From contig NC_090767.1 in assembly GCF_036898095.1 (NCBI RefSeq), positions 32,246,172 through 32,310,171 on the forward strand: a stretch of DNA of 64,000 bases. The letters are read 5' to 3'. Positions 37,532 through 48,545 of the stretch are shown piece by piece. A program made the translations under genes and the position numbers. The stretch's first letter is position 1, and each line of letters begins with the position of its first letter. The notes beneath the pieces are model-generated. The model made no database searches, had not been told where the DNA came from, and worked only from the letters and a program-made list of their open reading frames with translations. This DNA comes from Palaemon carinicauda (Eukaryota; Arthropoda; Malacostraca; Decapoda; Palaemonidae).

Positions 37532-37858
37532 CCGTAGGTGATCTGTAAAAATTTTAAGGTAGTTGTATTAATGGAAATTTGAAAGGTTTTTAGTAGTAGA
37601 AAAAGATGTGGATAGGGTAAGGATGATGGTGGTAGTGGTAGAGGGCCATCATTTCTCGGATAGTGGTAGTTTGAAAAGTGGGGGTGTAAGGCTTTTGAAG
37701 ATTAGAGAAAAATTGTGCAGGTGGGGTTGTCCAACCCTTTACTCCCTAGGGTCCCTGCGGAGAGATTTGCAGTGGTAGGTTAGTTGAGAAGTGAAAGGGG
37801 GTGATGTGAATAGAGCCTTACAATGAGGGGATGAGATGGTGCATGGAATGAAGAGGTC

Positions 37859-40390
37859 TTACCTTGGTGGAGGTAGTGTTGAAAGCAACTGTGCATGTGT
37901 GTCTATGCTTTCGACAATTGCTTTTGCCAGTGTGGCAGCCTCTTTTACGGCATGTGGTGTGTTGGTGTCAACAAGTAGATCACCTCGTAGCTGTGCTTTT
38001 TTTATGCATTCTAGTAGATAGTGCAGGAGGGCTTGTTGTGGTATGACATCACAGTGTTCACACCTTCTCTGGATGTCATCTACGAGTTCCCAGTTTGCTT
38101 TGTAACCCAGCCGGAGTTTGTGTATACATACTGCCAGTTTTCTTGGGGTGTATCTGTCTATGGGAGGGGGTTCTAGTTCCGATGCCCATTTGTACCATGT
38201 TGCAGAGGGAGAGCCATTCTCTATCCTCATATGTAGTTCCTTGATTAGGTTGTCCTTGAGCTGTGTCTTTATTTTGGTTTTGATTTGTTGCAGTGCAGGC
38301 TTTATGTGCACCTGTACATTGTGAATGTGTTTGGTGCTTTTGGCTAGCTCATCAGCCTTTTCATTCCCTGGTATCCCGATGTGACTGGGGATCCAGTTTA
38401 TAGTTACTAGTCTGTTTCTTTCATTATGTTGATGTAAGAGGATTTTAATGTCCGCTATCAGGGATTTGTTTTCTTTGTTTTTGTCCTGCTGTAGGGCCTG
38501 CACTGAGGATCGTGAATCAGTATGGATGACTACTGGTCCTTCCTCATTTTCAATAGAGTATTTTAATGCTTGCTGTATTGCAACAAGCTCTGTCTGCAGG
38601 GTGGAGACATTATTGGATGTTCTCCATTAAGCTGTGAACTTGCAGGAGTGAACTGCCGCTCCTGCTGTTTGGGTTCCAGGATCTACTGTACCATCAGTAT
38701 AGTAGATCTGTGCCCCTATTGTCTCTACAGAGGTTATAGCTGCTTCTGCTGCGTTTCTAAGTTCTTCTATTGTGCAGTTTTCTTTTGCCCTTGGGAGTTT
38801 GGTGTAGTTGAATTTAGCAACTTGTTTTTTCCATGGTGGAATGTGTATTGTACTTTGTGCTGTGTCAGGTTTTAGTTGTAGGATTGTTTCTGTAAGGCCA
38901 AGTCTTTTGATGTTATTGCTATGGTCTTTGCCATAAGAACTTGGGGTTTGCACTTCAGGATGTTTGGATAGTTCCTCTCTTACTCTTCTTTTGGTGATTG
39001 AGTCTCTGTCTGACAGGAACATCTTTGCAACTATGCTTGCATTTCTTAGTGCAATTCTGTCTTCAAGGGTTGGTAGTCCGGTTTCCAACCTTAGGTTGCA
39101 CAGTCTTGTCCACATTGGGGCTCCCAACATGAGCCTCATGGCATTGTTTTGAATCACTTCAATTGTGCTTTTTTGTAGATCTGTTAGTCCCAGGAGTGTT
39201 GGGGCGGCGTAGTCTACTAATGATCTGGAACAGGCTAGATAATATTTCTTTTGGACGTGTTCATTAGCTCCATCATTGAGCCTGCACATATATCTCATAG
39301 CTGTATTTCTGGCATTTGTTCTTTCCTTGAGTTATTTTATCTCTTACTTTAAAGTGAGCTGTTTGTCTATTATTACCCCGAGGTATGTGTATCTGTCCAC
39401 CCATTCTAGGGGTTCCATTCCTATTGTGAGTGGTTGTACGGGGTTTGGGGCTTTGATTGTCATTGCTTTTGTTTTGGCAATGTTGATTTTAAGTCCAAGC
39501 TCATTGGATTTGTGGCTGATGGAATTGAGTGCTCTTTGCATTTTTATTGTCCTGACTGGCCCTCGAGCTATTACACATACATCATCTGCATAGATAAATA
39601 TATTTACTCCTTCTGGTAGCTGAAGTGAGGCTATATTTTCCATGAGGATGTTGAAAAGGAGGGGGCTTAGAATTCCTCCTTGTGGCGTACCATTTTCCAA
39701 TTCATGATATGTGGATATCACTCCTTGAAATTTGACTCTGGCTTGCTTTCCTAGCATGTAGTTTTTAGTCCATGCTAGTAGGTGTCCTTTGACTCCTTTT
39801 TTAGCTACTGATTGCAGCACTGCAACTGGGCTTGCAAGCTCGAAGGCTTTTTCAAAGTCTATGAAGACTATTGTTGCCTTGTTTTGATTTATGCAGCTTA
39901 ATACATCTGTGATGCATTCAGAGGTACCAATTCCCTCCTGATATGCATATAGCTGCTTGTTTAGGGGGCCAATTTTGTATTTTAACCTGTTTCAGACCAT
40001 TTTTTCTCCTGTTTTTTCTATACAGGATGCCAAGGCTATTGACCTAGGATTTTTTGGATCTTTTGGCTTGGGGATTGGCTGTGTATCTTGTTGTCTCCAG
40101 GTTTGAGGCCTTGTGTGCTCTAGGTGTGTTTTGTTTAGTAATCTTAGGAACGCAGTTTCTCCTGCTGGACCCATGTGTTTGATCATTGTGTAGGTGATTT
40201 TGTCAGCTCCTGGTGCAGTGTCTTTCCCTGTCTTTTGTACTGCTCTTAGCTCCTCAACTGTGTATGTTTGTTGTTGGGGTATTAAAGCCAACACTTGTTG
40301 TTGGCACGGGCCTTTCCCTTGGTTGGCCCGTAGTCCTGTGTATGGGGTGTGGGAAGAACTAGTTACCGTTAACTGGTGAATTTTTAACAA
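37859..40390 (-). pseudogene. LINE ORF2: reverse transcriptase plus RNase H, one frame with four stops
   Basis: All four open segments (40390-39992, 39820-39344, 39298-38627, 38503-37859) lie in one reading frame, so the gene is interrupted by stops only (TGA 39989-39991; two TAA near 39332-39343; TAA 38624-38626). RT landmarks: TYTVEELRAVQ and DTAPGADKITY (40265-40190), IPKPKDPKNPRSIAL, VFIDFEKAFE, NGTPQGGILSPLLFN, and the catalytic FIYADDVCVIA near 39590. RNase H landmarks: YYTDGTVD near 38700, TLQTELVAIQQAL near 38590, VVIHTDSRSSVQAL near 38520 and the WIPSHIGIPGNEKADELAK block near 38350. A Cys/His block (CEHCDVIPQQALLHYLLEC) follows. It is the best preserved coding unit here. The endonuclease and ORF1 are absent. 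Confidence 0.88.
40267..40335 (-). mobile_element. 69-bp hairpin mini-element inserted in frame in the LINE RT
   Basis: The minus-strand bases CATACACAG flank it on both sides (forward 40336-40344 and 40258-40266). Insert plus one duplicate is 78 bp, exactly 26 codons, without a stop. Removing it restores HTPYTVEELRAVQ at the start of the RT domain. Confidence 0.88.
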
Positions 40391-41560
40391 ACCTCAAATC
40401 TCTATGTCACCAATTTTCAAATTATATGAGTTTTATAAAATACATAAACATTTTCTTATTGCTATTATTTTTATCATCAACATGAGAATAGATCTTTTTG
40501 AGACACCAGCTCTTTTTCCTAAAAAAAAACCCTAAATTATGAATATTGGAAAGTGATGGTTTCCTTTCAATTATAATTCAAGGAAACATATTTAACAAGT
40601 TCAGTAATAAAGCTATATAGATTCCTGGCTTTCTTGTGCATTATCATTAATATAACACACATGACCGAAGTAATAATCTATTTGATTTACAAAACCATGA
40701 TAATAAATACAAAACGTAACTAGATACTTTTCAAAGGTTATGCCATTCAAGCAAATGTATCTGCGAATTCGCTTGATTGCACTCCCTTGCACTTGGCTTG
40801 CTTTCCGCCATTTCCCCCTCCACGCAGCACAACATCACATCTCACTCCAACTCATCACCAGAGTTGCCATTTCAGTGCTTTTCCCACTAGCTATGGCATA
40901 TTTCAGAGAATTTATAACGTTTTTACTATCTGGCATGGTTTTGCTATTTTATATTAGCACGAAATATAGTGTTTTTCCGGCTGATAGCATATATGATAAA
41001 CTGGCTGCCTTTCAGAGTCTTTCTTCCCAACATGTCTTTTTGAATCAATTTCAGTTTTATCATTGTTATATCTCCAAAAATTATTTAAAACTTTTCTGGC
41101 GTGTTTTGGAAGTTTGTATATCATGTATTCAACATTAGAAATGGAAACCCTGGCCATCACTCGGCCTCAGTCTTGCATCTTTATTTGTTAAGGCGGCTTA
41201 CCATTATTTATTGAGAAATCTATACATAAGGGAGAAATTTAGGTCAGTAAATAAGTTTTGATTCTCAGTACTGTACTTGGTAGATATTTGAGAACAATGA
41301 TAATATTTACACAAATTACTGGCAACATATCAGTTACTAGAAAACTTTGCTGAGCTAAAAAGTTACCTCTGATTGAGTGGAAGCCTGCCGCATTAAAAAA
41401 GGCAGTATAATTTCCTCATAAAACTCCTAATGAAGCTTCTGTCATAACCTCCAGCTCAAAATAGTCTCCCAGGTTCTAGATCCAATCCTCTGGGGAGGGG
41501 CCCTGATCTTGTAGCCTCAAAATCTGACGTTTAAGTTACAGCATAACCTAACCTCAAGGG
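40391..41560. other. No supported gene; one dispersed sub-repeat
   Basis: 40985-41145 repeats the core of 19045-19200. The remainder is AT-rich without recognisable coding content. Confidence 0.5.
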
Positions 41561-41567
41561 TTACCTT

Positions 41568-42260
41568 ATGATCACCCCCAAGGATGAAGCTAGCACCAGC
41601 ACTTCTCTGATGGACTTCTCCCTCCTGACACTCCTTGACCCTGCCAAGAAGACTAGGATATTAGTAGTGTGTGGCTACCTGGTCACCAGGCCACTAGTTT
41701 TCTCATCAATCACAAGAACATTGCCAAGGAAAAGCACTGCAAGCCCAGGCTTGCAGCGCAAACCAAGAAAGTGATAGTTTCCTTCACTATCCTAATTCTA
41801 TTTACTCTGGACCTCGGCATATGGGGAATCTTCTCTATTCAGGACTATCTTCCTGAGTCACTTCGTTGCATCAACTGCTAATGCTATGAGCACCACAAAG
41901 CCCACTGAATGAGACCTACCCCTTGTGTCCCTTGCATCCAAAGGCATATAGCTAATGTGCTTATTAATGCACATAAGGAAGGGGAGGAAACCATTCCAAA
42001 ATGTCCCAACTGCTCCCTCCCCCATCATAACTGGAACAGGAGGTGTCCAGAGCGTTCAAAGAGGATGTCGGAGGAGAAGACCACCCCAATGTCCAAGCAG
42101 CCTCGACCATACTTTGCTGCCAACCCTCTACTGCTCCTGATCCTTCCATCCTCACTCTTCTAGTCCACCCAACTTCCCAAAACCCTTCTCATCCCTCCCA
42201 TTCCATCCTTTACCTTTCCTAGCAAACAGAAACCTTGTTCCTGGAAAACCTCACTCCCAC
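41568..42260 (+). pseudogene. LINE ORF1 (RRM-like plus zinc knuckles)
   Basis: The frame at 41669-41881 gives FTLDLGIWGIFSIQDYLPES then LRCINC, and after a stop (41908) the frame at 41909-42163 continues CVPCIQRHIANVLINAHKEG and KCPNCSLPHHNWNRRCPERS. Together these are two or three CCHC-type zinc knuckles behind an RRM-like domain (the RILVVCGYLVTR block near 41660), the normal C-terminal half of I/Jockey-group ORF1 proteins. A frameshift lies near 41770 and the N-terminus is lost. It is on the opposite strand from the RT at 37.9-40.4 kb and so is not its partner. It is related to the minus-strand ORF1 at 16480-17400. Confidence 0.75.
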
Positions 42261-42712
42261 AGTCATTCGCCTAAACTCAGTTTTTTCAACCAAGTCACAT
42301 TAATGCTCACTCATAGGGGTGCCCTCTTACCTTGAAAAAATTGTTCTACGTTGTGATTGATTGTGTGCCTTCTGTCTTCCGATTAATCCTATCATTTGCT
42401 CAAAACCCCAAAAGAGTTCCTCACCTCCAATATAACCAGACTGGATTTTGCAATACTTTACGCTTAACACACGTTTGTATATTACTAACTCTCAAAAGAG
42501 CTTCATCATCGGAAATGAATTTTAGAGTTTTGGCTAGATATTTATATTCATATTTTGTTATAGGAAAGGGTTATTTTCATAAATAAATTAATTTGAACAA
42601 ATGATTTTATCACTTGTAAATAAATCTACATTTTGTTGCATCCTCACGAAGGTGTTTAGTATTTGTAAAATTTAATAAAGTATGACCTTTAAAATGTATG
42701 AAGTATTCTATT
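42261..42712. other. No recognisable feature
   Basis: AT-rich; one short frame at 42332-42586 without similarity. Confidence 0.4.
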
Positions 42713-42716
42713 TTAA

Positions 42717-45526
42717 CCCTGGATAGGTACGGTCCTCGGACACCCCTTTAAGGGTAAACTCGGACGCGAACGACCCCGACGCCAAAAAAAATTCTTGAAA
42801 AATCAGTTTTTGCAGTAACCTCCTTTTTTCTTTTGCCAAAAAAAAAACTTCAATGAATGCTTAAAACAACTGTAAAGATAAATACTACTCATCTGCAGAA
42901 AAACTATTTATTATAAATATTTTAAAAAATTAAGTAGAAAAAAAAAGACCTGACATAAAAATTCATAAAAAAAAAGTTTATACATATATACACAAATCCT
43001 TTTAGGAATTGATTCTTGAATGTTTAGGACACATCTTGATGTATTTTGGATGAAGTCAGACCCATGGAGGTGAAGATCTGAAATGAGAAAAAAAGGGTAA
43101 CTTTTTTTGGCCAAAAAAAATTGTCCAAATTTCATGAATTTTTTTGGGTACCCAAATGAAATAGGAAGTGGCTAATTTTTTTAGGGAATAAACATATGTT
43201 ATCCTAAAATAGAAATATGTAAAAAAATCTTCATTATTTTGTAAATTACATTTATATCAGGGGCCATATCTAAAGGTAATTTTTTGAGTACTTGGAAATT
43301 TCGTAAAAAAATACATATATTTAATATATAATATGATATTTATGCAGGTAAAAATATACCAAAATATCACAAATTCTATAGGGAACAAGAATATATATAG
43401 ATAGGGCAGCTTACGCTTCGGATATGTCCACAAAATGGCCGCCAACCACACTGACTCAGACTCCCTAATCTGCCACTTGAAATGTAGGAAGGGTATGTCA
43501 ATTTCAAGGTGTTATTTACTAATCTAATTATTATTGGATATGCATAAAAATTGTATGGTGGGTAGCTGGATAATTGTCGATTATTTTACGACTATAAAAT
43601 TAAAATTCTGACCCAAAAAATTTTTTTTGAAGGGAAATAAAATCGAAAAAAAAAATGTAAAACAATATTTTAGCTAAAAAAATTTGATGATATTCAATCA
43701 AAAAAAAAGTAAACAAAATTTTCCGACAAATAAACATCTAGAGGAATCATTACTCTGTGATAGTTCCTTAGTACGTAGTAATTTTGAAAGAATTGGGGAA
43801 AAACGAAAAAATGGCAATCACCGGAAAATCGAACACATACCTATATATACGCCATATCTGACTAAAAAAAAGATAGGCATGGGTAGCCAGATCATCTAGA
43901 AACACTTTCCAACACTATAAAAATATAAGTTTTGCGACACTACTTGCCAATTCCTTACGGTAACATGACTAAGCAAAAAAATGCAAAACAAATAAAAAGG
44001 GGCACTCGTGGAAAAATGGCCATTCTAATATACGGCATTTCAGAAAAAAAAAATTTCAGCCACGTGCTAGGCAAACCATCAAGGCATATTTTCCGACAAA
44101 TAAACATATAAATGAAATATTACTCTGTGATAGTTCCTTAGTACGTAGTAATTTTGAAAGAAATGGGAAAAAACGAAAAAATGGCAATCACAGGAAAATC
44201 GAACACATACTTATATATACGCCATATCTGGCTAAAAAAAAAATAGGCATGGGTAGCCAGATCATCTAGAAACACTTTCCAACACTATAAAAATATAAGT
44301 TTTGCGACACTACTTGCCAATTCCTTACGGTAACATGACTAAGCAAAAAAATGCAAAACAAATAAAAAGGGGCACTCGCGGAAAAATGCCCAACATTCTA
44401 ATATACGGCATCTCAGATAAAAAAAAAAGATATGCACGTGTTAGCCCAACCATCAAGGCACACTTTCTAACACATAAACATGAAAAAAAAATCAATAATA
44501 TACGGAAATTCCTTACTACGTAGTAAATTTTTACAAATATTGAAAAAAAAAACAGAAATTGGCAACCGCAGTTAAATACCCAATATACCAATAACTACGT
44601 CGTATCTGACAAAAACAAAATCACGCATGGGTAGCCAGATCATCTAGACACACTTTCCAACATTAAAAAAGCAAAAGTTTTACGACACTATTTCCCAATA
44701 TCTTACGGAAAAATGACTTGGCCAAAAAAAATAAAAAAAATTAAAAAGGGACACTCGCGGTAAAATGCCCGACATTCTAATATACGACATCTCAGATAAA
44801 AAAAAAGACATGCACGTGTTAGCCCAACCATCAAGGCACACTTTCTAACACATAAACATGAAAAAAAAATGAATAATATACGGCAATTCCTTACTACGTA
44901 GTAATTTTTACAAATATTGAAAAAAAAACAGAAATTGGTAACCGCAGTTAAATACCCAATATACCAATAACTACGTCGTATCTGACAAAAACAAAGTCAT
45001 GCATGGGTAGCCAGATCATCTAGACACACTTTCCAACACTAAACAAGCAAAAGTTTTACGACACTATTTGGCAATATCTTACGGAAAAATGACTTGGCAA
45101 AAAAATGATAAAAAATGAAAAAGGGGCACTCGCGGTAAAATGGTCCTCGTGGTGATGAACGACATTTTAACTAAAAAAAAAAACTTGCACATGGTAGCCA
45201 AACAATCCACCAAGACTTTCCACAACTGATAACCTATACAAGTTGCACCATTCTACGACAATTTCATAATACGTAATAACTTTGATAATTATGCAAACTA
45301 CCTCAGAAGGGTAAACTCGGACGCGAACGACCCCGACGCGTCTCAGAAATCGGGGAAGGAGTACAGCTACAGCAATGCACATTTGGACACTACTAGAGCG
45401 TGTAGGGGAGACACCTCCTGCAGGTCGATCACCCACAAATTCAGTCACAGGGGTGAGTCACGTGAGAAAAACCTGTTTTTTTTTTTACGCTCGGGGTCGC
45501 AAACGACCCACCGTACCTATCCAGGG
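42717..45526. mobile_element. piggyBac-type non-autonomous element, 2.8 kb
   Basis: TTAA occurs immediately outside both ends (42713-42716 and 45527-45530). The 17-bp termini CCCTGGATAGGTACGGT and its reverse complement ACCGTACCTATCCAGGG are exact; the right copy ends with a C in place of the first A-side base after the 16-bp core CCGTACCTATCCAGGG. TTAA targets with CCC...GGG ends are diagnostic of piggyBac elements. The segment GGGTAAACTCGGACGCGAAC and its continuation occur near both ends in direct orientation (about 42749 and 45308). No transposase is encoded. The centre holds large tandem repeats. Confidence 0.88.
43720..45240. repeat. Internal tandem repeats of about 371-378 bp, four copies plus a partial
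   Basis: Unit starts at 43720, 44091, 44464 and 44842, with a partial at about 45213. The first two share TTCCGACAAATAAACAT; the next two share TTTCTAACACATAAACATG. All contain GTACGTAGTAA- or CTACGTAGTAA-type blocks, GGTAGCCAGATCATCTAGA and GGGCACTCG or GGACACTCG. Units 1-2 and 3-4 form two subtypes. Confidence 0.9.
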
Positions 45527-45530
45527 TTAA

Positions 45531-45775
45531 AGGTTAGATCTTATGGATACGTTTCCTTTACATGATATCAATTCACTATGTGAAATGAACAGAGAAATAA
45601 GATTGTTGAGGATTGAGATAGGAAAAATTAAAAGTGACAATCTGAATGTGATGTATAAGATAATCAACATATCTACTCTTATAATCCCCATAACCGATAC
45701 CTTCCGCAGCTGGGAAATATAATTTTCAGTAATATATCTTATGGACATCATTGGTAAAGTCTCACTGGAGGTATT
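45531..45775. other. No recognisable feature
   Basis: AT-rich flank of the piggyBac-type element. Confidence 0.4.
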
Positions 45776-46055
45776 AATTGCAATTATACAGGTAGGTTAA
45801 TTTAGACAAAACCGTCTATTGCCGCACCCTACACGGGTACGGTCCTACTTTGAGCGATAATTGCTATTCTCACCAGGTAAGGTAATTTAGTAAAAAAAGG
45901 CCAATTGTTGTACCCTACTCTGGTAAGGTCCTACTCTGAGCGATAATTGCAATTATCACCGGGTAGGTTTATTTAGCAAAAACAGCCTTTTGCCGTACCC
46001 TACTCTGGTAAGGTCCCTTTTTGAGATATAATTGCAATGATACGGATATATCAAA
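45776..46055. repeat. Three tandem units of about 85-100 bp with transposon-end-like motif
   Basis: Each unit has TAATTGCWATT, a GGTAGGTTWATTTAG-type block, and ACCCTACWCKGGTAMGGTCC. The last block resembles the left piggyBac terminus 3 kb away. Confidence 0.85.
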
Positions 46056-46399
46056 TTAGACAAAACGGCAATGAATCATGTAGAGTTCTAACTTCCTAAT
46101 GGTTTTTTTATATAATAGGATTTTTGACAAACACAGGCTCTTTCTTCTTAGAAAATCATAGTAATCACTCTCTATTTCACTAGTTTGCATTTAGGGAGAC
46201 GTACATTGGTCAGTAGTGCCCTAAGAGATGGGAATTAGTCTTAGCTGATAAGAGCTCAGCTCCTCCATAGTGATACCACAATCATTATTTATAACTAAAA
46301 TATTTCTGTATAATGCCTCAAATTTATATAAAGTCTTAGGTACTGAGAGTATTTAACAACATATTCCACATTAGTTGCCAAATCCACATTATGGTGGCA
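46056..46399. other. No recognisable feature
   Basis: AT-rich. Confidence 0.4.
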
Positions 46400-46570
46400 C
46401 TTGCAAGAAAGTCTTTCTTGGTTTCCTCTTGAAAGTCTTAATTCTTTCTTCAGTCTTTCTAAGGATGTCTAGTGGGGGCTCGTCATGTAGCTCTAGAACC
46501 TACAGTAGACATAAACATACTAGATCAAAGAACTTGAAACAATCTGTAACCATTCTCGTGTTGTAGGTAA
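46400..46570 (-). pseudogene. CR1/L2-like LINE 3' scrap
   Basis: Matches the 3' end of the LINE at 22.2 kb: CTACAGTAGACATAAA and TCTGTAACCATTCTCGTGTT correspond to 22335-22395. Only the last coding residues remain. Confidence 0.6.
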
Positions 46571-46674
46571 TCTGGCTTCCAAATGTAAGGTAAGTAAACA
46601 ATGTGCATATAAACGTTTTGCTGAAAATCTTTCAAAATTTCATGATATGAATTTAGGCCTAAAAATATTGTTCT

Positions 46675-46957
46675 TGAAGCACTGGACACTTGGCAAGGTG
46701 ATCTGTGACTTTAGTTCAAGTCCCGTTCAAGCTCTGTATATCTTGTAGTGTTTGCAACCTGACCATCGATGTGAACTAAAGAGGGAGATATTAGGGGGAG
46801 CCTAGAGGTCTACCTTTTAAGTCATCAGCAGCCAATGCCTAGCCCTCCCTCATCCTACTTTGTATATAAGACCAGTCTCAAGGGCATTGCCCTTTTTGCC
46901 TTGGCATTGTTACTGTCTCTTGCTTCTGCAATTCATGAAAAACCTTAAAACCTTGAA
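46675..46957 (+). mobile_element. tRNA-derived SINE
   Basis: The head has a box-B-like AGTTCAAGTCCC at about 46714 and a box-A-like TTGGCAAGGTGA before it. The body contains CAACCTGACCATC, GGGGGAGCCTAGAGGTCTACC, GTCATCAGCAGCC and GGCATTGTTACTGTCTCTTGC. From memory this follows a SINE common in penaeid shrimp DNA. Diverged, without clear target duplication. Confidence 0.65.
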
Positions 46958-48289
46958 GGAAATTGTGAGGCAAAAGAGCAGCTTTGAGCTGCAAAGTTGA
47001 AACAGTCAAGTCCAGTCAGTGCGTCAGTCTAACTACTATGACTTTCATGCGGTCTTCTAATGCTGTTGATATGAAGGTCAAATACAGTGAAAGCACATTA
47101 TTTACTTAAGGAAATACTATGCTTTCTGTGCAAAATGTTGTTCCGTCTGTGACTATAATTTTACCAACCTTGTTTTTTTAACGCTGCGCATTTGCATTGA
47201 TTCGCAGGGGTACCAGTTTATCTTGGAAAGGTTACCTAATAGCTGATTGGTTGGAGCATTTTGTCCAAATATAATGATTGTTTTAAAATTTCTTCCTCTG
47301 AAATATTTTTTTGTTATCATATCATGTTAACAAATGAAGAATTGGGGCTGTGACTTCGATATGAGCAATACTTGACGCTTCAGAGGACTCTGGCAGAACC
47401 GAGGACTCCCGAGAGTCCTCTGTCAATCTCAGAGAGGAAAGGCCTTGAGATGCATGTGTAGGCATTGAAACTGGTTGGGTATGTTTCTGTTAATGAATAA
47501 GCTTAGCCGTCTTAATCATTCCCATTATGTCTTTATGATCTCGTAGAACCTCTTATGTATAATAACGTAAGTGGTAGGGAAATTTATAATCATCATAAAA
47601 ATAATATCTTTTTGTGTGACACTTGCTCATAATGAGATGGCAGAAGAAGAGAAGGTTTTACCTTCTCCGCTGATGCCCGCTCTGTAATAGATATTTACAA
47701 TCAATATCCACAGTCATTCTTTGTTGAGAATGAGCAAGTTGTCTGAATTTTAGGCACTTGTGACAGAAATATTGTGAGGCAAAGGAACAACCATCAGAAA
47801 ACTAGGATAAGGTTATATCTCCCAAAAGGTCTAGCTCCTAAAACTGCAGACTCTTCCTCCTAATTGGGAGGAATAAATATATAATTCACTAATGAGCGAT
47901 CGTCATACTCCAAGTACAATACTTGACACAACACTAATTGAGAATTATGCAAACACGTAAAGGCTGATTCATATTCAGTAGAGGGACAACCACTGGTGGT
48001 AGCAGGCTCAGCTGCCATTCCAACAAGGGAATGCATATAAGTGGCAGAGCATTCAGGTGGGACTGCTTACACTAAGACACTTGGTGGGTGTTAGTTTCTG
48101 GAAACCCGTATGTAGTAGAAATTTTTATTTATCAAATGCTGACTTCTGTATCCTTTTAAAAGTATTTTGTATCTGTCCTAACAATACAAACACGGGTCCT
48201 TTTTTAAAGAAGTGTAACTTCGTCTGAGTAACCATCATCTGATTGCCCAGGGTCACAGAGAGCGAAAGAAGAATAATGGCAGAACGAGA
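46958..48289. other. No supported gene
   Basis: Only a perfect 8-bp hairpin at 47401-47420 (GAGGACTC, loop, GAGTCCTC) stands out. Confidence 0.45.
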
Positions 48290-48545
48290 TAATTAACTGG
48301 AGTGGTTTTAGGCAAGAGAGTGGCATCATGATACTATGGCCATGTGCTAAGAGTGGAGTAGGTGGAACTAATCACGGGAGCAAAAAAACCAATGATGGTG
48401 AGGATCAGATGGGTGGATGTGGTGAGGAGTGATATGGGTGGGACTGAGGAGACAGGATGATGCAAGTAATATAAATAGATGGGGAAAGGTGACCAGAGCA
48501 CCCAACCCAGCTATATAGTGGGAAAAATAAAATTTAAAGAAGAAG
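48290..48545 (+). pseudogene. RTE-like LINE 3' end
   Basis: In mixed plus-strand frames it reads GHVLR near 48342, a KKPMMVRIRWVDVVRSDM block at about 48386-48440, then WGKVTRAPNPA-like residues near 48485. The RWxDxVxxD block after GHxxR and before the final Trp/Arg residues is the C-terminal hallmark of RTE/BovB-like ORF2. It ends in AAAATAAAATTTAAAG, a likely 3' tail. Confidence 0.55.

Noticed and set aside
37836..39619. Many plus-strand frames across 37.8-39.6 kb
   Set aside because: They are shadows of the minus-strand LINE RT-RNase H frame.
42749..45340. Direct repeats near both ends of the 42.7-45.5 kb element as LTRs
   Set aside because: The direct block is only about 31 bp and internal. 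The outer ends are inverted with TTAA duplication, so it is a DNA transposon.
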